NCBI RefSeq assembly: GCF_030525755.1
Contig: NZ_JAUNEC010000001.1
Span: 62,001 to 126,000, forward strand
DNA from: Alysiella sp.
Lineage (GTDB): Bacteria > Pseudomonadota > Gammaproteobacteria > Burkholderiales > Neisseriaceae
Length of the DNA stretch: 64,000 bases
Direction of reading: 5' to 3'
The notes beneath the pieces are model-generated. The model saw nothing but the letters and a program-made list of their open reading frames with translations, was not told the origin of the DNA and did not search any database. A program made the position numbers and the translations under genes. Shown here one piece after another: positions 8,983 to 16,940 of the stretch (its first letter is position 1; every line of letters begins with the position of its first letter).

Positions 8983-9690
8983 TCAGGTAGCATACACAAC
9001 GAATAAAGTCGGACGTTTTTTTAAGTCGGGTAGTTGTGGTATTTTGCGCCATTGAGCGACTTTTTGGCTGATGATGGTTTGTGTAGGTAAAGTCAAATCA
9101 CACGCTACACATAAACGGGTTTCGGGGTGTAATACCGTAAGCGCATCAGCAAGTAAAGCATCATTGCGATACGGTGTTTCAATGAAAATTTGAGTTTCAT
9201 CAGCTTGGCGTGAACGCTGTTCCAAGTCTTTCAGGCAGCTTAAACGTTCGGTTTTGTCGGCAGGAATATAGCCTTTGAATGCAAAACATTGTCCGTTTGC
9301 ACCTGAAGCCATTAATGCCAATAAAATGCTGGAAGGTCCAATTAAGGGGCGTACTTCAAAACCTTCTTGATGTGCCAATGCCACCAAATTGGCACCAGGG
9401 TCGGCAACCGCTGGACAACCTGCTTCACTCAATAAACCGAGTGAGCGTCCTTCGCGTAAAGGTTGCAATAATTCAGGCAGCTTACTGGTGGGTGTGTGTT
9501 CGTTTAGGGTTTGTAAATGGAGTTCGCGTATGGGTGTAGTAACACCCAAATGTTTCAAATGGGCGCGCGCGGTTTTTTCAGCTTCAACCACAAAATCATT
9601 TAAACTGATGATTTGTTTTTGTTCGTGTGGTAACAGACAAGGGGTGTCGGCTGTGCCAAGTGGGGTGGGGATTAAGTACAGTATGCTCAT
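8983..9690 (-). CDS. RsmI-like SAM-dependent methyltransferase
   Basis: A 235-residue protein of the tetrapyrrole methylase/RsmI fold. It begins LYLIPTPLG and holds LLSEAGCPAVADPG, the SAM-binding loop of RsmI, plus LIGPSSILLALMASG and IFIETPYRND. RsmI methylates the 2'-O of C1402 in 16S rRNA, but this shorter relative lacks the RsmI C-terminal helical domain, so the exact RNA or other substrate is uncertain. Many proteobacteria carry this short paralogue close to maf, as here. Confidence 0.82.
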   Translation of the reverse strand: MSILYLIPTPLGTADTPCLLPHEQKQIISLNDFVVEAEKTARAHLKHLGVTTPIRELHLQTLNEHTPTSKLPELLQPLREGRSLGLLSEAGCPAVADPGANLVALAHQEGFEVRPLIGPSSILLALMASGANGQCFAFKGYIPADKTERLSCLKDLEQRSRQADETQIFIETPYRNDALLADALTVLHPETRLCVACDLTLPTQTIISQKVAQWRKIPQLPDLKKRPTLFVVYAT

Positions 9691-9854
9691 TTTGTATTTG
9701 GAAAATGGTTGGTGGGTTTGAAAGTGTTTTCAGGCTGCCTTCTGCCTTGCAGTAAACGACAATTTTTGATATTACCACCAATTTTACTTCCTCTCTTATC
9801 AGTAGGAGAGGGGATTGGTTTCAGGTGGTTTCAAAGATTTTTGTCATATACTGT

Positions 9855-9951
9855 AAGGCGACCGAGATGTATGGTTGCCGCATTGTAAAAGCACTACTGT
9901 GTTGATCATGCTCTTAATGTATGATTTGTACACGATGGGCATGGTCGCCTT
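9855..9951. repeat. 97-bp element bounded by AAGGCGACC inverted ends
   Basis: AAGGCGACC (9855-9863) and its complement GGTCGCCTT (9943-9951) bound a short non-coding stretch. It includes a divergent copy of the dispersed repeat (AAAAGCACTAC near 9887-9897). The arrangement suggests a small Correia-like element, degenerate and without the standard ends. It lies between the RsmI-like gene and maf. Confidence 0.5.
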
Positions 9952-9981
9952 GTATTGCATTTTCACTTCTATGACTATTTT

Positions 9982-10566
9982 TTATAAAATGATAAAATTT
10001 TCTTCGTATAAAAAATCAATCAATTTGAAAATGGGTAATCCAATTAAGGCATTGGGGTCGGTGCTGTCGATGCGTTCCAACAAAACTGCACCCAAGCCTT
10101 CACTTTTTGCTGCGCCTGCACAATAAATCGCATCGGGTTCGCGTTGTAAATAATGGGTAATTTGTGTGTCGTTTAAAACACGCATTTTGACTGTGGTGTG
10201 GTCGGTGTGTGTTTTTAGGCTGCCTGAAACAGTATTAAGCAAACAAATTGCACTGTAAAACTCAATTTTTTGTCCCGATAATTGGTGCAACATATGTTGT
10301 GCATGGGCAACATTCATTGGTTTACCCAGTTGTTCTCCACGACAAAAAGCCACTTGGTCTGCACCGATGATTAGATGTTGCGGATAAGTTGATGCCAATG
10401 AACGAGCTTTGCCTTCAGCCAAACGTGCTGCAGTATCGGCAGCGGTTTCGTTGTTTAAAGGTGTTTCATCAAAATTGGGAATGGCAGCCGTAAAAGGTAT
10501 GCCCAGTCGGTGTAATTGTTGCTGCCTGAAAACAGAACCAGAAGCGAGAATTAAGGGTAAACTCAT
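9982..10566 (-). CDS. Maf/YceF family nucleotide pyrophosphatase
   Basis: A 194-residue Maf-fold protein. It starts LILASGSVFRQQQLHRLG, with the phosphate-binding ASGS, then the DETP motif, the IIGADQVAF catalytic segment and GAAKSEG...IGLP near the C-terminus. The family hydrolyses non-canonical or modified NTPs; the YceF branch prefers m7GTP. The GADQVAF sequence and the gene's place near yceD-rpmF-plsX support YceF, because E. coli yceF lies beside yceD and rpmF. A DUS in the frame encodes the surface-type peptide VSGSLK. Confidence 0.87.
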   Translation of the reverse strand: MSLPLILASGSVFRQQQLHRLGIPFTAAIPNFDETPLNNETAADTAARLAEGKARSLASTYPQHLIIGADQVAFCRGEQLGKPMNVAHAQHMLHQLSGQKIEFYSAICLLNTVSGSLKTHTDHTTVKMRVLNDTQITHYLQREPDAIYCAGAAKSEGLGAVLLERIDSTDPNALIGLPIFKLIDFLYEENFIIL

Positions 10567-10841
10567 GAGGAATTGGGTTTGTTATTTGTAAAGATGTGTA
10601 TTGTATGTGGATTGGTGTGTTTGAATGAAGAGGGTTGTATAAGATTAAAGTAATTTATTGTTTATAAACTAAATTTAATTCAATACTTGAATTTGGATTT
10701 CATGCAGTGATTATAAGTTTAATCTGTAAATTGATTGTGTTGATGTTTAAATTAAAGCAGATGATTTCAAGCAGCCGATATTTTGTATTTTTACATGAAA
10801 ATATTGACGATAAAGCAAGAAAATTATATGATGCTCCGTTT

Positions 10842-11339
10842 ATGTTAAACCGAATATTGATTAACCCGCTGACTTTTGCGGCAGATAAAGCCATTTTACA
10901 AGGCGAAGTGGCTTTACAGGAATTAGACGAGCGTGTTTGTGTGCCTGAAATGGCAGAAACAAATCGCAAAATCGCATACCAAATTACAGGTGGTATTGAT
11001 GTTTTACAACGTCCATTTTTGGATTTGTCTGTTTCAGGCGACCTGAAGCTGCATTGTCAACGCTGTCTGTTGCCCACAGATTTTCAGTTAAATGAAAATG
11101 TACGCATTGTGCTATTTTCTGATGAGGAAACATTGGATAATGCGATGGTTTCAGACGAAAGCTTGGAGGGTATGTTGCTTGATGAAGAATTGGACATGCT
11201 AACTTTGGTGGAAGATCAAATACTGATGGCTTTACCAATTTCGCCCAAGCATAATGATTGCGATGATGCGCATTTAGATAAGGTTAATCAAGGCAAGCCC
11301 AATCCTTTTGCAGTTTTGTCGGGTTTAAAAAAAGGTTAA
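10842..11339 (+). CDS. yceD: YceD (DUF177) family protein
   Basis: A 165-residue protein of the YceD family, which is consistently linked to rpmF and, in plants and bacteria, to 23S rRNA accumulation. The family pattern is visible: ILINPLTFAADKA at the start, LKLHCQRCL (the CxxC site) in the middle, and a late Asp-rich stretch ending in NPFAVLSGLKKG. I chose the ATG at 10842 by family length; the frame is open further upstream with other ATGs at 10743 and 10764, so the true start could be earlier. rpmF follows after 28 bases. Confidence 0.85.
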   Translation: MLNRILINPLTFAADKAILQGEVALQELDERVCVPEMAETNRKIAYQITGGIDVLQRPFLDLSVSGDLKLHCQRCLLPTDFQLNENVRIVLFSDEETLDNAMVSDESLEGMLLDEELDMLTLVEDQILMALPISPKHNDCDDAHLDKVNQGKPNPFAVLSGLKKG

Positions 11340-11367
11340 ATTTCATTTTTATTTTTAGGAGCTTGAA

Positions 11368-11547
11368 ATGGCTGTTCAACAAAACAAAAAATCCCCTTCT
11401 CGCCGTGGTATGCACCGTTCACACGATGCTTTAACTGCCCCTGCTTTGTCTGTGAATACCACAACAGGTGAAGTTCATCGTCCACACCACATTTCACCAA
11501 ATGGCATGTATCGCGGTCGTAAAGTGGTTAAAGCCAAAGGTGAATAA
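11368..11547 (+). CDS. rpmF: 50S ribosomal protein L32
   Basis: A 59-residue protein beginning AVQQNKKSPSRRGMHRSHDA, the hallmark N-terminus of bacterial L32. The usual zinc Cys pairs are absent, as in many proteobacterial L32 proteins. The ribosome site AGGAG lies 8-12 bases upstream. It follows yceD closely and a terminator-like hairpin follows it, so yceD-rpmF may form one unit with partial read-through to the downstream genes. Confidence 0.95.
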   Translation: MAVQQNKKSPSRRGMHRSHDALTAPALSVNTTTGEVHRPHHISPNGMYRGRKVVKAKGE

Positions 11548-11560
11548 TTTTTAAGATGAG

Positions 11561-11603
11561 AAAAGCCAGCGAATGCCAGTAAAAGCATCTCGTCTGGCTT
11601 TTT
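11561..11603 (+). terminator. Terminator after rpmF
   Basis: AAAAGCCAG (11561-11569) pairs with CTGGCTTTT (11594-11602), followed by a T-run. The loop is about 24 bases long. Confidence 0.7.
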
Positions 11604-11669
11604 TCGTACATCGGTTTCACAGGTGGTAGCATTTGGTGCTACTTGGCTTGTATGTTGGAGTGTAGAAAA

Positions 11670-12188
11670 ATGCATAAAGTTTGGTACAGTTATGATGATA
11701 TTCATCGTGTTGTTAAAAAAGTTGCGACCCAGATTCAGGCAGCAGGGGTGCAATACGATGCCATGATTGCAATTGGTGGTGGTGGATTTATCCCTGCACG
11801 CATGTTGCGTACTTTTTTAGATGTACCCATTTATGCGGTTACAACAGCTTATTATTTAAATGAAACCGAAGGCAAAACGGCTGATACGGTGCAAAAAATT
11901 CAATGGCTTGACCCTATTCCAGATAATTTGGTGGGTAAGAACATTTTGGTGGTTGATGAAGTGGACGACAGCCGAACCACAATGGAATTTGTGTTGCGTG
12001 AATTGAAAAATGATGGTTTTGCGCACATTGGTGTGGCTGTGATTCACAATAAAATTAAAGAAAAAGTGGGTAAGCTGCCTGAGAACATTGCTTATTTCTG
12101 CGGTTTGGAAATTGAAGATTGGTGGATTAACTATCCTTGGGATGCAATGGATATTGATGCGCACAATCGTCGTGCAGCAGGTTCGTGA
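11670..12188 (+). CDS. Phosphoribosyltransferase-family protein
   Basis: A 172-residue protein with the type I phosphoribosyltransferase fold. It shows the PRPP-binding segment ILVVDEVDDSRTTMEFVLREL, split here by one motif (VVDEVDDSRTT), and the upstream AIGGGGFIPARMLR loop. Similar to xanthine/hypoxanthine-type enzymes such as Gpt and to archaeal-type hypoxanthine transferases, it may salvage purines; the base is not certain. The start MHKVWYSYDD has a GGAG site 12 bases upstream. It lies between rpmF and plsX. Confidence 0.82.
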   Translation: MHKVWYSYDDIHRVVKKVATQIQAAGVQYDAMIAIGGGGFIPARMLRTFLDVPIYAVTTAYYLNETEGKTADTVQKIQWLDPIPDNLVGKNILVVDEVDDSRTTMEFVLRELKNDGFAHIGVAVIHNKIKEKVGKLPENIAYFCGLEIEDWWINYPWDAMDIDAHNRRAAGS

Positions 12189-12311
12189 TGAAAAGTTTTA
12201 ATTGGGCTGTCTGAAAATGTTTCAGGCAGCCTAAACAATTTGAGTGCAATAGAATAAAAACACGGTTTGGCTGTTTCAGGCAGCTTGTAAATCATTTGGC
12301 GAGGAACAACC

Positions 12312-13343
12312 ATGATAACAATTTCCGTAGATGGAATGGGAGGCGATATTGGATTGCCTGTGACTGCACCTGCTGCTGTTGCTTTTTTGCAACAGCAACC
12401 CAACGTGCGTTTAATTATGGTGGGCGATGAAGTGGCAGTAAAAGCAGCATTATTGCAAGCACAAGCCCCAATGGAGCGTATTGAAATCATTCATACTGAT
12501 GAAGTAGTAGGTATGGATGAAGCCCCACAGGTGGCGTTGAAAAACAAAAAGCGTTCTTCTATGCGTTTGGCGATTGAAGAAGTCAAAAATGGTCGTGCAC
12601 AGGCGGCAGTATCTGCAGGTAATACAGGGGCGTTGATGGCAACGGCGCGTTTTGTGTTGAAAACTTTGCCAGGTATTGAACGCCCTGCTATTGCCAAATT
12701 TTTACCTGCCGAAAATGGTCGTCGTGTGTTGATGTTGGATTTGGGGGCGAATGCTGATTGTACCGCAGAGCAATTGTGTCAATTTGCGGTATTAGGTAGT
12801 CAGTTGTCTGATGCGTTAAACCCTGAAAATAAACCTGCTCGCGTGGGTTTATTGAATATCGGCAGTGAAGAAATTAAAGGTACAGAAGCAGTCAAAGCTA
12901 CTTTTCAGTTGCTGAAAAACAGTGGTTTGAATTTTGTGGGCAATGTGGAAGGCAATGATGTGTTTGTAGGTAAGGTGGATGTGGTAGTTGCAGATGGTTT
13001 TGTGGGCAATATTGTTTTAAAAACCATTGAAGGTGCAGTCAAATTCATGGGTGGTGAAATCAAACAAGAATTTAATCGCAACATCTTTACCAAGTTGGGT
13101 GGATTGGGGGCTTTACCTGCCTTACGCGGTTTTAAAAACCGTTTTGACCCGAGGCGGTTTAATGGTGCCATTTTCTTGGGCTTGCGTGGCGTGGTCATTA
13201 AAAGTCATGGTGGTGCAGATGCTATAGGTTTTACTTATGCTTTAGAAGAAGCGTATCATGAAGCGCAGTCGGCAAGTATGGGGCAGATTGAAGCAGGTGT
13301 GGCGGCATTTTTTGCCATACAGAACGCTGTTGAAGCAACATAA
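12312..13343 (+). CDS. plsX: PlsX, phosphate acyltransferase
   Basis: A 343-residue peripheral membrane enzyme that transfers acyl groups from acyl-ACP to phosphate, giving the acyl-phosphate used by PlsY in phospholipid synthesis. It begins ISVDGMGGD, then SAGNTGALMA, MLDLGANADCT and SHGGAD near the C-terminus, all characteristic of PlsX. The start has GAGGAAC upstream. The order yceD-rpmF-...-plsX is the common proteobacterial arrangement, but fabH does not follow here: a YebC gene converges instead. Confidence 0.95.
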   Translation: MITISVDGMGGDIGLPVTAPAAVAFLQQQPNVRLIMVGDEVAVKAALLQAQAPMERIEIIHTDEVVGMDEAPQVALKNKKRSSMRLAIEEVKNGRAQAAVSAGNTGALMATARFVLKTLPGIERPAIAKFLPAENGRRVLMLDLGANADCTAEQLCQFAVLGSQLSDALNPENKPARVGLLNIGSEEIKGTEAVKATFQLLKNSGLNFVGNVEGNDVFVGKVDVVVADGFVGNIVLKTIEGAVKFMGGEIKQEFNRNIFTKLGGLGALPALRGFKNRFDPRRFNGAIFLGLRGVVIKSHGGADAIGFTYALEEAYHEAQSASMGQIEAGVAAFFAIQNAVEAT

Positions 13344-13350
13344 AAATTGA

Positions 13351-13380
13351 AAAAATGGCAACTTTAAAGTTGCCATTTTT
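13351..13380. terminator. Perfect 30-bp palindromic terminator, plsX/yebC
   Basis: The palindrome AAAAATGGCAACTTT joined to its complement has A-runs on one side and T-runs on the other, so it works in both directions between the convergent plsX and yebC genes. A DUS follows at 13387-13399. Confidence 0.9.
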
Positions 13381-13407
13381 GTTTTTCAGGCTGCCTGAAA
13401 AGAATTA

Positions 13408-14130
13408 TTATGTAGCCAAAATGGCAGAAGTATAGACATTTTGTACATCGTCTAAATCTTCCAAAGCATCAAGCAATTTTTGCATTTTAATGGCATCATC
13501 ACCTGTTAAAACAATGGTATTTTGTGCACGCATCGTTACATCGCCATCGTCAGATTTGAATCCTGTTTGCTCTAAAGTAGCTTTAATGCTTGCCCAATCG
13601 GTCGGTTCGGTAATCACTTCAATAATACCGTCTTCATCAGTGATGACATCGCTTGCACCTGCTTCTAGAGCTGCTTCAATTAAGGCATCTTCATCCGCAT
13701 TGGTGAAGACCAAATAACCTTGATGAATAAAATTAAATGCCACACAACCGTCTGTACCTAAATTGCCACCATTTTTGGTAAAAGCATGGCGAACATCAGC
13801 AACGGTACGAGTTTTGTTGTCGGTCATGCAATCCACCATGAGAGCGGCACCACCAATACCATAGCCTTCGTAGCGTAACTCAATATATTCAACACCTTCA
13901 AGATTGCCAGTTCCTTTATCAATCGCCCGTTGTACATTGTCTTTGGGCATATTGGCATCCCAAGCTTTGTCCATTGCTAAACGTAAACGGGGATTGGAGG
14001 CTGGGTCGCCGCCTCCCAGTTTGGCTGCAACAGTAATTTCTTTGATTAATTTGGTAAAAATTCTACCACGTTGTGCATCAACACGGGCTTTCTTGTGTTG
14101 AATGTTTGCCCATTTGCTATGACCAGCCAT
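13408..14130 (-). CDS. YebC/PmpR family regulator or translation factor
   Basis: A 240-residue protein beginning AGHSKWANIQHKK, the YebC signature, with GGNLGTDGCVAFNF and an acidic C-terminal domain. Family members have been described as DNA-binding regulators and, more recently, as ribosome-associated factors (like TACO1) that relieve stalling. It is expressed away from the atp operon, sharing the 185-base divergent promoter region. Confidence 0.92.
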   Translation of the reverse strand: MAGHSKWANIQHKKARVDAQRGRIFTKLIKEITVAAKLGGGDPASNPRLRLAMDKAWDANMPKDNVQRAIDKGTGNLEGVEYIELRYEGYGIGGAALMVDCMTDNKTRTVADVRHAFTKNGGNLGTDGCVAFNFIHQGYLVFTNADEDALIEAALEAGASDVITDEDGIIEVITEPTDWASIKATLEQTGFKSDDGDVTMRAQNTIVLTGDDAIKMQKLLDALEDLDDVQNVYTSAILAT

Positions 14131-14238
14131 AATGATTCTCCAGCTTTATTTAAGATAAATTCAAAGTTGCGAATTTTAACATAATTGATACAAGTGCAAA
14201 AATGTGACCTGAAAACTCACAAAATTTAACTGTTTCAC

Positions 14239-14267
14239 TTGACGGCAATCATCTCTTTGATTATATT
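14239..14267 (+). promoter_or_regulatory. Sigma-70 promoter of the atp operon
   Basis: TTGACG (14239-14244), a 17-base spacer and TATATT (14262-14267) match the consensus closely. It lies about 50 bases upstream of atpI. Confidence 0.8.
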
Positions 14268-14315
14268 TGTACAGCTTAGAATAAGTGCTAGGGCAGTTAG
14301 AAGGCGGTTAGAATT

Positions 14316-14666
14316 TTGTTTGCGATAATCAAATTGCAATTTATTACAATTACAATTTTGTCTGCGTTGGCTTGGTTTATTGCAGGTAAACAAACGTTCA
14401 TTTCACTTTTATTGGGTGGATTATGTTATAGTTTGCCAACTTTCTTGGCGGTATTTTTTTTAAACTTTTTGAAAAAGCGACCTGCTTGGGCTGGTGTCGG
14501 TTTTTTGTTAGCAGAGAGTTTAAAAATAGGACTGGCGTTGTTTTTGATGATTATGTTTTTTCTCTTTTATCAAGACATGAGATTTATCCCTTTTTTTGTT
14601 GGTTTATTGAGTGTCAGTCATTTTGTCTTTTTATTATTTTTGAGAGTTCATCGTTATGGCAAGTGA
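14316..14666 (+). CDS. atpI: AtpI, ATP synthase assembly/ion-channel protein
   Basis: A 116-residue inner-membrane protein with four predicted hydrophobic helices, first gene of the atp operon. AtpI helps assemble the c-ring. The start appears to be TTG at 14316, preceded by AAGGCGG about 8 bases upstream; no ATG fits better. Its end overlaps the start of atpB by 11 bases, which suggests translational coupling. Confidence 0.85.
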   Translation: MFAIIKLQFITITILSALAWFIAGKQTFISLLLGGLCYSLPTFLAVFFLNFLKKRPAWAGVGFLLAESLKIGLALFLMIMFFLFYQDMRFIPFFVGLLSVSHFVFLLFLRVHRYGK

Positions 14667-15528
14667 AAACATCACAGCAGCCGATTACATCAAGCATCAT
14701 TTACAAAGTTTAACCAGTTTGTCGGATGTAACAGAAGGGCAAGGTTTGCGCAATATTGCCGACTTTTCATTTATCAATCTGGATTCGGTATTTTTCGCAA
14801 TTGTATTGGGAATTTTGGGTAGCTTTTTGTTGTATCGTGGTGCAAAAACAGCAACTGCTGGTGTGCCAGGTCGTTTTCAGGCAGCTGTTGAAATTCTATT
14901 TGAATTTGTTGATGATATGTGTAAAAGCATCATTCATAATGCTGAATCGCGTAAAGTCATTGCACCTTTGGGTTTGACTTTGTTTGTTTGGATTATTTTG
15001 ATGAACGCGATGGATTTTTTACCTGTTGACTTATTGCCTGTTACTTGGCAAGGAATGACAGGTGAGCATCATGCTTTATTGCGTGTTGTTCCTACTGCGG
15101 ATTTAAATACTACTTTGGCGTTGGCAATTGGCGTGTTATTTACTTGTATTTTTTACAATATCAAAATTAAAGGTTTTGGTGGGTGGATGCATGAAATGTT
15201 CTCTGCGCCATTTGGCAGTAATCCTTTATTAATGCCAGCCAATTTTTTGATGAATATTATCGAGTTTTTGTCTAAAACAGTTTCGCATGGTATGCGATTG
15301 TTTGGTAATATGTATGCAGGTGAGTTGGTGTTCATGCTTATTGCTTTATTGGGTGGTGCGTGGGCAGCTTCTGGTGGCGTAAGTTTGATGGATCCATTCT
15401 TATTTTTGATTCATATTATAGCTGGTTTGGCATGGGCAATTTTTCATATTTTGGTTATTGTCTTACAGGCTTTTATTTTTATGGCATTGGCTTTTGTTTA
15501 TATTGGTCAAGCGCATGATGCACATTGA
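14656..15528 (+). CDS. atpB: ATP synthase subunit a
   Basis: A 290-residue membrane subunit that forms the proton half-channels beside the c-ring. Hydrophobic helices are clear. The helix with the essential Arg is seen in SKTVSHGMRLFGNMYAGEL, and the last helices are rich in Gln and His as in subunit a (LQAFIFMALAFVYIGQAH). It starts inside the end of atpI. Confidence 0.96.
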   Translation: MASENITAADYIKHHLQSLTSLSDVTEGQGLRNIADFSFINLDSVFFAIVLGILGSFLLYRGAKTATAGVPGRFQAAVEILFEFVDDMCKSIIHNAESRKVIAPLGLTLFVWIILMNAMDFLPVDLLPVTWQGMTGEHHALLRVVPTADLNTTLALAIGVLFTCIFYNIKIKGFGGWMHEMFSAPFGSNPLLMPANFLMNIIEFLSKTVSHGMRLFGNMYAGELVFMLIALLGGAWAASGGVSLMDPFLFLIHIIAGLAWAIFHILVIVLQAFIFMALAFVYIGQAHDAH

Positions 15529-15586
15529 TGTGGTTTTTTAAACGCAGTACTTTTCTTTTACCTTTAATTTTTTTAGGAGTTTAATT

Positions 15587-15832
15587 ATGGATTATTATGG
15601 TTTAGTGGCAATCGCTTGTGGTTTGATTGTTGCATTGGGTGCATTGGGTGCGTCTATTGGTATTGCTATGGTTGGTTCTAAATATTTGGAATCTTCTGCG
15701 CGTCAGCCTGAATTGATTGGACCTTTGCAAACTAAATTGTTCTTGATTGCTGGCTTGATTGATGCTGCTTTCTTGATTGGTGTTGCGATTGCCTTGCTGT
15801 TTGCTTTTGTTAACCCATTTACAGCTGGCTAA
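15587..15832 (+). CDS. atpE: ATP synthase subunit c
   Basis: An 81-residue hairpin of two helices that builds the rotor ring. The polar loop ARQPEL is present and the ion-carrying carboxylate is the Asp in LIDAAFLIGVA, which points to proton rather than sodium coupling. A strong AGGAG site precedes the ATG, fitting the high copy number of this subunit. A DUS-like hairpin follows the stop. Confidence 0.96.
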   Translation: MDYYGLVAIACGLIVALGALGASIGIAMVGSKYLESSARQPELIGPLQTKLFLIAGLIDAAFLIGVAIALLFAFVNPFTAG

Positions 15833-15846
15833 TAGTCCGTCAGAAC

Positions 15847-15867
15847 CGTTTCGGGCTGCCTGAAACG
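15847..15867 (+). repeat. Short DUS-like hairpin between atpE and atpF
   Basis: CGTTTCGGGC and GCCTGAAACG flank a single T and form a 10-bp stem with one G-U or mismatch pair. It lies inside the operon between the c and b subunit genes and may protect or attenuate the mRNA. Confidence 0.6.
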
Positions 15868-15906
15868 TAGCTGTTTGAGTTAAATACAAACACAAAGGTT
15901 AATAAA

Positions 15907-16377
15907 GTGAATATTAATGCAACCTTGATTGCGCAAATCATTGTTTTTTTTGGATTGGTTTGGTTTACAATGAAATATGTATGGCCACCAATTGCGAAAG
16001 CACTCGATGAGCGCGCCGATAAAATTGCTGAAGGTTTGGCTGCTGCTGAACGAGGTAAGAGCGATTTTGAGCAGGCTGAAAAGAAAGTTGCAGAACTCTT
16101 GGTAGAAGGGCGCTCACAGGTTGCTGAAATGGTGGGTAATGCTGAAAAACGTGCCGGCCAAATTGTAGAAGAGGCTAAAAACCAAGCTGTAACAGAAGCA
16201 GCGCGTATTGCAGCGCAAGCTAAAGCGGATTTGGAGCAAGAAATCAACCGTGCCCGTGAAGCCTTGCGTGAGCAAGTTGCAACGTTGGCAGTTAAAGGTG
16301 CTGAATCTATTTTGCGTCGTGAAGTAGATGAAAAGCAACATGCCAAAATGTTGAGTGCCTTAAAACAGGAGCTGTAA
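15907..16377 (+). CDS. atpF: ATP synthase subunit b
   Basis: A 156-residue stator stalk protein: one N-terminal membrane helix (IAQIIVFFGLVWFTM) followed by a long charged helix with Ala-rich heptads that forms the dimeric coiled coil. The start codon is GTG at 15907. An AAGG lies upstream, so initiation is probably weaker than for atpE, in line with the two copies needed per complex. Confidence 0.95.
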   Translation: MNINATLIAQIIVFFGLVWFTMKYVWPPIAKALDERADKIAEGLAAAERGKSDFEQAEKKVAELLVEGRSQVAEMVGNAEKRAGQIVEEAKNQAVTEAARIAAQAKADLEQEINRAREALREQVATLAVKGAESILRREVDEKQHAKMLSALKQEL

Positions 16378-16381
16378 GCTT

Positions 16382-16930
16382 ATGATTGAGTTCGCAACTG
16401 TTGCCCGTCCCTATGCAAAAGCCTTATTTGAGCTTGCAACTGAAAAAGAGCAAGTGCAAAATTGGTTGAGTGGTCTTGCAGAACTGGCTTGGCTGATGCA
16501 ACAACCCAAAGTGGTGGAGTTAATCAGTCAAGCTGATAAAACAATTACAGAACAAGCAGATGAATTGTTGAATTTGCTGGGAAATAGTAAACCCACCAAA
16601 GACAAAGCATTCAAAAACTTTGTGTATGTGGTTGCGCAAGAAAAACGATTGGCTGTTTTGCCTGAAATCCATGCTCAGTACCAAAGTTTGGCATTGGCTG
16701 GCAGCAATACTAAAGAAGCCGTGATTTACACTGCTTTTGAGGTGGCTAGTGAAGGTCAAAGAGCAAAAATCATCAGTGATTTAGAACAACATTTTAATAC
16801 GCGTTTACAAGCTACATTTAAACATGACCCCAATTTGATTGGTGGTATTAAGGTAGAAGTAGGCGACCAAGTATTGGATTTGTCGGTACAGGCTAAATTA
16901 CAGTCTTTGTACACGACTTTGACAAATTAG
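16382..16930 (+). CDS. atpH: ATP synthase subunit delta
   Basis: A 182-residue stator protein joining F1 to the b stalk. It begins EFATVARPYAKALFELA, the family's N-terminal box, and ends with GGIKVEVGDQVLDLSVQAKL. It starts four bases after the atpF stop. Confidence 0.95.
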   Translation: MIEFATVARPYAKALFELATEKEQVQNWLSGLAELAWLMQQPKVVELISQADKTITEQADELLNLLGNSKPTKDKAFKNFVYVVAQEKRLAVLPEIHAQYQSLALAGSNTKEAVIYTAFEVASEGQRAKIISDLEQHFNTRLQATFKHDPNLIGGIKVEVGDQVLDLSVQAKLQSLYTTLTN

Positions 16931-16940
16931 GAGAGTTTTC

